Shown piece by piece: positions 55,843-64,000 of a stretch of 64,000 bases of DNA. This DNA is from Phytophthora hibernalis (Eukaryota > Oomycota > Peronosporomycetes > Peronosporales > Peronosporaceae). Within the stretch, counting starts at the first letter, position 1, and every line of letters begins with the position of its first letter. The stretch spans positions 62,001 to 126,000 of the forward strand of contig JAAKBF010000056.1 in NCBI GenBank assembly GCA_012656075.1, given 5' to 3'. The translations under genes and the position numbers were made by a program. The notes below the pieces were generated by a model. It had not been told where the DNA came from. It saw only the letters and a list, made by a program, of their open reading frames with translations, and searched no databases.

Positions 55843-56178
55843 CTTCAAACGTTGCAGTAGTGCTCCAAACGGTTAATGCTGACGGTCGACGCCTCTTCCA
55901 GATCGTTCAATCGGTTACCGGTATGGCGCCGTCGGATTTAGCGTCGCCGGACAAGTGACAGTCTTGCCGCCGCCGGCAAAGGGGAAATGAGAACCCATTC
56001 CTTGTCGATGAAGCTACCGGTAGGTTCTGTCCCTCTTCAAGCAGGAGCGCAAGTTCAATGATGGCAAGCGAGCCCGACGTGCTCAAGAGAATGGTTTCTG
56101 CTATCTGGGTATTGATACATGCAGTTCTGGATTAAGTTAGGCAACCTGTAGTATATCGGTGATATCAGTCGATCTCTG
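55843..56178. other. Intergenic, upstream of the ankyrin-repeat gene
   Basis: No gene recognised. Confidence 0.5.
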
Positions 56179-56664
56179 CTACCCGCACTCGTGGATGACC
56201 GGCAAGCCGTGCGTCTTGCTGTACGTCCGCTTCTGCGTCTCCCACATGGCTTTCGTGAACGGCACGCGCTTTCCGGACACGAGATCGCTGCTCCCTCGCC
56301 GCACCAGCTTCTTCGGGATGGTCACCGGTGGAATTACGACTCGCTTCATGACGCTCAGACGGAATCGCGTGGGTCGCTCGCGGTGCTCGATGAGAATCCG
56401 CGTCTTCAGCTTCATCGCCTCTTGCAGACACTTGTCGTACACGGGCGTAGTGGAGTCTGGTTTGTGATGCTTCCGGTGGTGATGCTCGGAACCGTGTTTC
56501 TGGTGGTGGTGGTGATTGAGCTTGGGTTGCCGGGTGGAAGACGATGTCTGCGTGAGGTCGACGCCGCCGTGGTGAGCCAGGAACATCAAGCTGCGGCCTC
56601 GCTTGTGCTGCGGGACTTCCGGTTTCGAGATGGGGGCGTGCGGCAATGGCTTGGCGATGGCCAT
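56179..56664 (-). CDS. Small unrecognised family protein, divergent paralogue
   Basis: ATG 56664 (MAIAKPLPHAPISKPEVPQH), 161 residues, intact. It shares with the genes on the inverted-repeat arms the MAIAK start, a K(R/G)(G/L)..L.(F/G)..HH block, a His-rich middle (HHHHQKHGSEHHH), and the conserved C-terminal half VYDKCLQEAMKLK, FRLSVMKRVVIPPVTIPKK, VPFTKAMWETQK and LP(V/I)..E. No signal peptide, membrane segment or known domain. The conserved C-terminal half is likely the functional core. It is clearly older than the two arm copies. Confidence 0.7.
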   Translation of the reverse strand: MAIAKPLPHAPISKPEVPQHKRGRSLMFLAHHGGVDLTQTSSSTRQPKLNHHHHQKHGSEHHHRKHHKPDSTTPVYDKCLQEAMKLKTRILIEHRERPTRFRLSVMKRVVIPPVTIPKKLVRRGSSDLVSGKRVPFTKAMWETQKRTYSKTHGLPVIHECG

Positions 56665-57424
56665 GTCGAGCTCAAAGCGTTGGGCGATCCCGAAACGTTT
56701 TAATCGCAGGTGTGTTGTTCGAGGTCGAAAGAGCTTGTGCAGGCAGACGAGGAAGGGGGACCGCACTTGAGCTTATGTGGTGCCTGCCTGCCTCCACTCG
56801 TTCGTTGCTCGACTCGTCTATCGTTGCTGCCCGGTCGTTGTCCTGCGTTGCGAAGCCCGGCAATCCAGGGGCCAGAAATGAGACCATATTGCTCCTGGCA
56901 GGTGGTGTTTGTAGCGGAGACTATCGCGGCGAAGCCTGCTGGACTGGACGATTTTATCGGGGTATGTCTCCACGCAGGTAAATCCCCGGCGTTTTTCGCT
57001 GAGAACAAGAATGACGCCAGGCCTGAACAATTTGAATCGCTCGAAAGACTTGGATGACCGGTGCCCGGGCATTGAGACAGCGGTTCGGCCGGATTTCTGG
57101 TCGATCGTCGTGCCTGCTTCGGAAGCAGTGCTTCCCCAGCACGGGACTTGCGTAAAGCGTCCGCAATGCGTCCACCATGAGAAAACTTACCGAGTTGCTC
57201 GCTGTGATCGTAAAATTGCGACTACCGGTGTGACTCACACTGTGAGGTTGTAGGCGGCTACAGAAGGGTGCGTCGAAGTGCAAGTCAAATAAGCGTGTCC
57301 TTGCCGATAAGGATATTGAACGTGTGATAGACTCGCGGCAGATCCTCTGCAGCAGTGTTCAAGCCTAGGTATGCTTGACTAGGCTTGAGCACGAACCGAC
57401 ACCGGCAAACGGAACCCTGTCTCG
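56665..57424. other. Intergenic between family paralogues
   Basis: No gene recognised; short frames only. A 10-bp-arm inverted repeat (TCAAGCCTAG/CTAGGCTTGA) lies near 57360-57388. Confidence 0.45.
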
Positions 57425-58835
57425 ATGTCATCGGAGCTGCTCAACACTATTATTACGCACCGAGCAACTCATTCAAAGCGCAGGGCAACCTGTACTGCTA
57501 GCAATACGACGCGAATGGAGGTGTCATCGATGACTTTTGTATTCATTCTTTGGTATTAATAGTATTTGTGTACTGACTAGTTTGTCAGAACATTTCAGGG
57601 TCATGGCCTTCACGCTTCGAGGCACGGGTCCTCGCGCAGGATCGGCAGCATGTAGAGCCGACGCAGCACGAGCTGCTGACGCATCTTCTCCGTCTCCCAC
57701 ATGCCGCGCGTGAAGGGCACGCGGTGGCCGCCCACGACGTCCTTGCTGCCGTGGTGCTCGGCGATGGACCGCGGGATCGAAATGGGCGGCACCACCACGC
57801 GCTTCATGACCGCGAGGCGGAAGCGTGTGGTCGGCTTGGAGTTGTCGCGGTGCAGACGCGCCTTGAGCGACATGGCGTCATGGAGGCACCGGTCGTAGAC
57901 TGAGGACGAATTGTCCACCTGTTGGAGTGGCTGCTCGTCGCTGCAGGCGCAACCACATTCGAGCTGCAGCTGCTGCTGGTGACCGGCGTAGCTGCGCTTG
58001 TGTTTGCGAGTCACGCGTCGGGAAGACGAAGTGCTGTCCACCGTCACGTCGACGGACTTGCTGGGGTGGTGACGACCGAAGCCTAGCAGCGCGAGGCCCT
58101 TGTGCTTGGGAACCTCGGCATCAGCCTCGGGTTTGCGGAAAAAGGACTTGGCGATGGCCATGGTGGCAAATGCTCAGCTGTGCTGGTCGAGTTTTCTTTA
58201 AAGGGGCTTGCGCTCTTCGAGGCAAATTGCGGAATGAAGTCTGCCACGCGCAAGTCGGCTCGTGGTGCAGAGGTGCCGTGGTCTCTCTCGCACCGACTCC
58301 CGGCTCAATGACACTGATTGCTCAGTCGAAATCTGGATAAGTATGTGTGTAAATATTTACGAGAGGCGCCTAGAACGACACACACAGTTCTGTGTCCGGT
58401 TATATGGCTCGAATTAGTTCCTGCAGGTGCCACGTCTCATTTTTATCACGATTATCACAACGGCATGCTCACTTGGAGCGCGCGCCTGAATTGCGAGCCC
58501 TGAAAGCGAACAACCATGCGTGGCGTCTATCAAACACAACAACTTCACTCTGAAGGCAGTCGCACCGCGAGTAGGAGGCCAATCGGCTCCGCAAGGCAGT
58601 CCGTAGCGGATTGAGAGGTGTGCTGGCGCTTCGGCAGCACCACTTGGATTTTGTATGGTTCACGTGATGGGCACCATATGGCTACCGGACCGAGAAAATC
58701 GGAATCTGACTTGATTAAAGTAAGAGATGTACCGGTTGTGATGGCTTGAAACCGGTTTGGATGCGGGAACGTATCCACCATCACTCTCGCGCCAGAAAAT
58801 AAGAACCCACTAGCGACGTTTGTATGCCATACAGT
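57425..58835 (-). repeat. Right arm of the large inverted duplication
   Basis: Reverse-complement counterpart of 49950-51105, including promoter-side and 3'-side flanks of the small gene. Longer than the left arm because of indels in the 5' flank. Confidence 0.8.
57610..58161 (-). CDS. Small unrecognised family protein, intact arm copy
   Basis: ATG 58161, 183 residues, intact. N-terminus MAIAKSFFRKPEADAEVPKH, a KGLALLGFGRHH block, a basic Arg/Lys/His stretch, a Cys-x-Cys-x-Cys cluster (ECGCACSDEQ), then the conserved half VYDRCLHDAMSLKARLHRDN, FRLAVMKRVVVPPISIPRS, VPFTRGMWETEKMRQQ and a terminal LPILREDP. No signal peptide or membrane segment; cytosolic or nuclear by default. It is the functional partner of the broken copy at 50394-50935. 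Family function unknown; I do not recognise the domain. Confidence 0.7.
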   Translation of the reverse strand: MAIAKSFFRKPEADAEVPKHKGLALLGFGRHHPSKSVDVTVDSTSSSRRVTRKHKRSYAGHQQQLQLECGCACSDEQPLQQVDNSSSVYDRCLHDAMSLKARLHRDNSKPTTRFRLAVMKRVVVPPISIPRSIAEHHGSKDVVGGHRVPFTRGMWETEKMRQQLVLRRLYMLPILREDPCLEA

Positions 58836-58948
58836 ACACAAGTACTAAAAATGTTCAAGTGGTGTCATAAAATATTATTGACTACCGGGAAGTAAGGCAC
58901 TAAAGTGAATTCGTATCTCAAAAAAGGCAAAAGTTCCCATTCTGGAAA

Positions 58949-60329
58949 ATGGGCAGATTCCTGCCGCTGGACGACTTGGACCCGACCTTGTCGGACGTGT
59001 TGGCCTTTATTGACGACTTCGACAGCTCGGAGAGCTCCCAGGGCAGCCTCACGTCCCATTCCCCGTCCGAGAGCGACCCAGTTGCATCCCCCAGCGACGC
59101 CACCGCCAAGCGGAAAAGAATCGCGCGGCCGCCTCCAGACGCTTCCAACACAAGAAAAGGCGGAGCTTTGGCGCTGCGGGCACAAGCTTCGGCACTCAAA
59201 AAGCGGCTAAAAGAGCTGGGAGACCATGGAAATGGGTCAAAAGGTTCATTAATGGGTCGACTGGACGAGGCCCAAACACAGAAATTGGTCGCCATGTGGC
59301 TGGGCAAGGCCCAATTGGAGAAACACCTGAGGGTGACGGCGGAAACACAGAACCGACAGCTGAAAATGGCCTTGGTGAGGCAGAAACAAACTGCAAAAGT
59401 GGTGAGACACTTGTTGCAGAATGTCACGTCGGTGGTGGTATGTTGCGTTTTGTTTTTTATTTTACTTTGAAAAGTTGCTGAACTCGAGTTTGGATTTTGT
59501 GTTTTGCAGCATATTGAAGAGGGCTTGCGGACGCCTCATCCGAGTGCTGGTGCTGGACTCGGTCACTTTGTGCCGAATCTGGATGATGCCATTTACAGCG
59601 AGTTGGCGTCTAGAATGGGCAGTTTGTACCTGGATGCTGACGAGGTGTTCTCTTCGCCAAATGCGACCCAAACGAGGTTTTTGACCGACGACGTGGAGAT
59701 TCACTGGGACCCGATATCTGGCGTGCCGTACGTGGAGCTGAGAGCGTCGATGCCGATACAGTTGAGTATCCAAGACTCGGTGAGTTTGGGACAGAACGCG
59801 AAAGCTCTTGACAAGACTCGATATGTAAGTTCTACTGAATTATTTGGGTCTGGAGTTGTACGTCAAAGGATGGACGATTGACATGTACTTTGCTTTTTCT
59901 TAGAGGAAACACTATCCAACAGAGCACGGACTGAGAAAAGAATCGGAGGTCGAATTACAAAACGAGTCGATGGCCATGTCCGTTAACGTTATGTCGCTGT
60001 CAAAGACGTACGAGGAGCCGAATCGAGTGCTGAGCACGTGGACATCGCTAGTCTGTGATCATCCGCTGGATCCTGCTGTGCGATTCCGTGAACAAGGTTG
60101 GGTGATGATTTCAGCGGCTCCTTCCAGTCCACTGGACCGGTCATTGCTTCAAGTGTGTTATCGTTTGTCTCCCGAGACGGAGCAACACTTTCATTTCTCA
60201 GAGTTTAAGCGCGAGGTGGACAGCATGACGCTCTTTGTGTTGCAGAGTCTTGGTTCTGTGATGCGCCAGCACCTGATGGATATGGGTAATGCTTACTTGA
60301 ATGGACAAAGGCATCCGACAAATTCGTGA
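58949..60329 (+). CDS. bZIP-like protein with C-terminal START-like domain (three exons)
   Basis: ATG 58949. Exons 58949-59437, 59510-59824 and 59904-60329, phases consistent, 409 residues. N-terminus 'LSDVLAFIDDFDSSESS'; helix with MWLGKAQLEKHLRVTAETQN; after the first intron HIEEGLRTPHPSAG, 'FVPNLDDAIYSELASRMGSL', PYVELRASMPIQLS; last exon MSLSKTYEEPNRVLSTWTSL, 'CDHPLDPAVRFREQGWVMIS', LFVLQSLGSVMRQ. It is the direct paralogue of 42950-44268. In the basic region the open frame reads an unrelated peptide between about 59114 and 59171. The expected AAASRR.QHKKR block is in another frame there, bracketed by short A, G and T runs, so three one-base losses cancel out. The only plus-strand family member here. 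Confidence 0.78.
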
Positions 60330-60466
60330 TACAAAAGGCGTAACTATTCAACAAATGTATCATGTGCAGTCCCTGAATGCAATACTTCATTCAAATACTA
60401 CAGTATAAAGGCACATGTACCTAAAGTCAAGCCATCCAAAGCCGACGAAATGTGTTCTCACACACG

Positions 60467-61425
60467 CTACAGGTTGAGCAGGATGTGGTATAACCATGTG
60501 CAGATCTCAAACATCTCCTTCGGAAATGCCTCGCCGACAGGGATCGCGTTGCCGTACAGTACCCTTTTGATCGTCTTGGGCGACCGTTCCATGAACAGCC
60601 AATTCTGGTAAGTCGGTAGCGATCCCTTGATCGAGTGCTGATGCTTTGGCAGCTCGATGCCCACGATACGCAGAGCTTCCATCATCGCGAGCAGCGGATA
60701 TTGCCCGTCGGTGACGTTGCCCTCCCCTACAACCAGCATGCGCGTGCCTCGCGTGATCACCCAGTCGGCCTTCCCACTCGCGTTGAGCCCCTCGCACGGG
60801 ATTTCGTACTGCGGCTTCAGATTCAGCTTCTCCTTGTCGGAGTTGGTGGTGTTGATCACGTACACGCAGCGGGCCAGGACGATGTCAATATACCGCCGAC
60901 GCGCTGCGTGATTCCCCATCCAAGGGTTTTACTGAGCCGACGAGCAACGCGTAGTCCTCGCCAATGTCCCTCTTGAGCTGCTCTGGCAGCACCGTCAGAG
61001 TCTCATCCCTCTCGATCTCCTTCTGCTCGACGTTGAGCATCATATGCTCAATGTGCTCCTGGGTGAAGTCGGAGAACGCCATGTGCACAGGTTCCCACAG
61101 CTGCAGCACGCGGAAGTGGACGACGCCCTCTCCGCCAGCGTTCGTGAACTCCTCAGCCACTGTGTTGCTTATGAAGATGGGCTGGTCTGGAGCGTCTTTG
61201 GCGTTGGCCTCGGGCGGGTACGTGTCGTCATCCCTTCTTGAGCGTCCGCAGAATGAGATTGGCAGGCTTCAAGTTCACGCGCATCGACTCCTTGAGCATG
61301 GCGCAGACGACCGTCCGCAGCTCAGTCACCTCCGTATTCAGCTGCACTCCATGGATAACGTCCACGAAGCCGCGGTACGTGAACGCGAGGTCCGCAGTGT
61401 TGTCGGCGGCGGCGAGAGCCGTCGA
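60467..61425 (-). pseudogene. Unrecognised protein, truncated and frame-broken, weak nuclease-like motif
   Basis: Minus-strand reading in three frames: 61425 to about 61237 (VTELRTVVCAMLKESMRVNL), 61230 to 60920 (EEFTNAGGEGVVHFRVLQLW, EHIEHMMLNVEQKEIERDE), and 60919 to 60467 (YIDIVLARCVYVINTTNSDK, 'SGKADWVITRGTRMLVVGEG', LPTYQNWLFMERSPKTIKRV). Breaks fall in or beside G runs near 60918 and 61233. The DWVI...VVGEGN..DGQ order is loosely like a PD-(D/E)xK core with the lysine lost, a fold also found in some oomycete Crinkler C-termini, but I cannot support that assignment. No N-terminal start or signal peptide is visible, so it appears truncated upstream. Confidence 0.4.
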
Positions 61426-61700
61426 ACATGTACAGTATTATAGTTGTACTATTACATGTAATACTTTGAAAAGCGGAACATTCGTACTCCTTTATATTTT
61501 AATATTAAAATAATACGGTATGAGTACGAAGCATACTACATGTAACTGGTAGACGACTACCCAGATACTACGAATCTCTGCTGATCGAGCCCACGATGTG
61601 AACATGTACTGTAGGTAAGCTTGATGCGAACTGTGCCTCACCCCTGGCTCAACATGGAAAAGCGTGGTCTTCATTTGCCACGATAACCCGAAACGCGAAG

Positions 61701-63111
61701 ATGAAGGTTATCGCTAATGTGGTGGCCTTGGCGTCGCTTGCCATCCAGGCAACGACAGCAGGCTACGTCAAGACATCCGGAACAGCGTTCGAGGTCGATG
61801 GCGAGCCGTTCTACATCTTCGGTACCAACTCATACTGGGCTTCGGAGATCAACTGGGTACGTGAACTTCGTGATAGGAAAATGCCGTGTTCCGTTTCTGA
61901 AGAGAGCGTGGATCTTGTTGCGTGAGCAGAGCGAGACGGACCTGGCCACGATTTTCACTACGATGGCGGAAAACGATATCACTGTCTGCCGCTCCATGGG
62001 CTTCGCTGACTTGACCACCGTCGGCAAGACCCCGTACAACATCGTCTACCAGCTCTGGGAAAACGGCGTTGCCACCATCAACACGAAGGACAACGGTCTC
62101 AGTTACTTCGATAAAGTTGTCGCGGCAGCTAAGAAAGCGGGTGTCAAACTTGTCGTGCCGCTGGTGAACAACTGGTCCGACTACGGCGGCATGGGTAAGT
62201 CTTGCGCTGCAATCCGGCTTGGTCTTGCTCGCTCACAAGTTCATTTTGTGCATCCAGATGTGTACGTGAAGCAGCTCGGCGGAAAATACCACGACGACTT
62301 TTACACGGACGAAAAGATCAAGGCTGCGTACAAGAAGTACATTGCCACCTTCGTCAAGCGATACATGGTACCGCAGTTGCTCACGAGTGACAGCCCTTCA
62401 TGACACTGACATTCTTGGTATTCCCGAACCAAACAGGAAAACGACGCGATCATGAGTTGGGAGCTCTGCAACGAATGCCGCTGCGCAGGATCAGGAGGCG
62501 GCATGCCGGAATCGGGAACATGTACGACGAAAACCATCAACGACTGGATGGCCGAGATGTCGGCGGTGAGTAAATCAGTCTTGACTGCAATTTGTGCTGG
62601 CCTTGGTACTGATGTATACTATGTCGTACTGCAGTACATCAAGAGCCTGGATCCGAATCACCTGGTGGCCACGGGAAGTGAAGGTTTCCTGAACACTGAC
62701 AGCAGCGTGTATCTGTACTCTGGCCTTTCAGGCGTCGACTTTGATGCCAATCTGGCGATTAAAAGCATCGACTACGGTGTTTACCACACGTACCCGGACG
62801 GCTGGAGTGTCGACGCCAGCGAATTCGTGTCCTGGGGTGAAAAATGGATCAAGGACCACGCCGCATCGGGCAAAAAGGCCGGCAAGCCTGTCGTGATGGA
62901 GGAGTACGGCGTGAAAACCCACAACGCCAGCGTGTACGAGGCCTGGAGTGACGCTGTGTACGCTGCCGGCTCGAGCATGCAGTACTGGGAGTTCGGCCTC
63001 GAGTCGTTGAAGACGTACCGCGGCGAGTACACCCTCTACGACACGGACGATATCTTCAAGAGCACAATCGTACCAGCGGCCAAGAAGTTCAAAGCTCGTG
63101 GCTCTGTCTAG
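61701..63111 (+). CDS. Secreted glycoside hydrolase family 5 (beta-mannanase-like), five exons
   Basis: ATG 61701. Exons 61701-61856, 61930-62194, 62258-62367, 62437-62565 and 62635-63111, all GT-AG with matching phases, 378 residues, no frame break. Residues 1-20 are a signal peptide ([15 protein letters not shown]). Catalytic blocks: [26 protein letters not shown], '[12 protein letters not shown]', acid/base Glu in WELCNECRC, '[11 protein letters not shown]', nucleophile Glu in VVMEEYG, and a terminal QYWEFGL. Expected to hydrolyse mannan outside the cell. It ends at the catalytic module with no Ser/Thr tail, unlike the 46.9 kb paralogue. The intron at 62368-62436 is absent from that paralogue. 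It converges on the glutaredoxin-like gene with a 178-bp gap. Confidence 0.87.
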
Positions 63112-63289
63112 ACTCCCTACTTCATCAGCAAAACAGCACTCAACACCCCACTGAAACAAAAGAGACAAGGTGAGCACACTAGCAGTTCGTAGCAAAGTAG
63201 CAACTGTACTTCCCCATAACCATGGTCCAGTCACCCCTGCTACCTTCATGCCAACATCTCTCCAGCTGTCCACATCAACAACGGGCCAC

Positions 63290-64000
63290 TCAGTACACGG
63301 CCATGTTGTCCAGCAGCGGGATGTCGGCCTCTCAGCCATGTGGTCGATGTACTCGCGGAGCTTGGGCGGCCACTCGAGGTCGCGCACGAGCGTGAGGCCA
63401 CGCAGCCGGCCGAACAGGTCGATGTCGTCGTAGCTCAGCGTCTCGTTCACCGAGTGGCTCGAGTGGAACATGGGGGCCAGCTGCTCCAGGAACGAGTTGG
63501 CCCGGGCCACGAGCTCCGGCGACTTGGCCAGCGCCTCGTCGAACGGGCCAATGGTCTTCTCTTCTTCTTGCGGTAGTACTCACGACTCTCGAGCATGGCG
63601 AACTCGGCGAACGGGGCCGCGTGGAACCGCGGGTGGTACAGCAGGCGGAACACGTCGGCCGAGTCCTTGATCCACTGCTTGAGCTCGGGCCGATTGGCCG
63701 ACGGGGCCAGCACGGCCGGGCCGCCCCAGTGCTCGTCCACGTACTTGACAATGTCCATGCTCTCTGGGAAGGCGTGGCCATCGACCAACTGCAGGATCGG
63801 AGCCTGCTTAGAGCCCACGAGCCCAATGGGCGTGGCCTCGTCGTGATTGGCCAGGAACAGCAGCTCGTGGGGCACCTTCTTGAAGCCGAAGATCATGCGG
63901 GCCCGCACGCAGAAGGGACAGTGGTCGTACACGAACAGCTTAGGCAGCGCCGTGAGGCTCTTGGGTCGACGCAGGACCAGGGCCGTGGCCGCCACGCCCA
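63290..64000 (-). CDS. Glutaredoxin 2-like protein, 5' end beyond window, frame-disturbed 3' half
   Basis: The reading enters from the right edge without a visible ATG. It carries 'LPKLFVYDHCPFCVRARMIF' with the CPFC dithiol active site and a GSKQAPILQL cis-Pro loop. PESMDIVKYVDEHWGG follows, together with the helical C-terminal domain of the GrxB/Grx2 type, which is larger than classical glutaredoxins. After 'FAMLESREYYRKKK' (about 63560) the protein continues in another frame (VARANSFLEQLAPMFHSSHS, DLFGRLRGLTLVRDL.WP) and in a third frame near 63325 to a stop at 63290. Both breaks are one-base. Likely a cytosolic glutathione-dependent oxidoreductase. Confidence 0.8.

Noticed and set aside
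57355..57390. Short inverted repeat as a terminator or regulatory hairpin
   Set aside because: Arms of only 10 bp with no gene end close enough to give it a role.
1..64000. CRISPR array, bacterial operons, riboswitches
   Set aside because: Spliceosomal introns, signal peptides and transposon types show a eukaryotic genome; no regularly spaced repeats of CRISPR form were seen.

Overview
The window is eukaryotic and very probably from an oomycete, most likely Phytophthora. The grounds are two secreted RxLR-type effector genes with dEER motifs, two secreted GH5 beta-mannanase-like genes, short 60-75 bp GT-AG introns, an Inr-like CATTTCC element just upstream of effector starts, and a lineage-typical family of bZIP-like proteins with an altered basic region. 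The transposon content also fits: MULE, piggyBac, hAT, Harbinger, LINE, Helitron-like and tyrosine-recombinase elements. No rRNA, tRNA or CRISPR feature could be supported.

Left part (1 to about 45 kb): ten members or remnants of one bZIP-like family, all on the minus strand (1, 0.5, 2.2, 5.9, 6.6, 10.4, 12.6, 39-42.7, 43 and 44.5 kb). They are interrupted by a transposon-dense block at 14.7-41 kb. That block holds a LINE split by another element, a tyrosine-recombinase element, a Helitron-like/OB-fold chimera, a piggyBac transposase, two tandem degraded SET-domain genes, a MULE, two RxLR-type effectors in long non-coding flanks, a Harbinger element, and a hAT element sitting in the first intron of a bZIP-like gene. 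An eleventh member lies on the plus strand at 59 kb.

Right part (46-64 kb): denser and more conventional. It holds a GH5 gene with a Ser/Thr-rich tail, a short-chain dehydrogenase convergent with a PTS2-bearing acyl-CoA oxidase, an ankyrin-repeat protein, three copies of a small unrecognised family (two of them on the arms of an approximately 1.2-1.4 kb inverted duplication), the plus-strand bZIP-like gene, a truncated unrecognised gene, a second GH5 gene, and a glutaredoxin-2-like gene running off the right edge.

A technical theme runs through everything. Many otherwise good genes are broken by single-base differences, mostly one base missing from a homopolymer run (A5 to A4, G5 to G4, T4 to T3). 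One gene carries three such losses that restore frame. The simplest reading is systematic homopolymer undercalling in the assembly, so 'pseudogene' calls resting only on such sites are provisional. Transposon fragments with deletions, stops and nested insertions look genuinely decayed.
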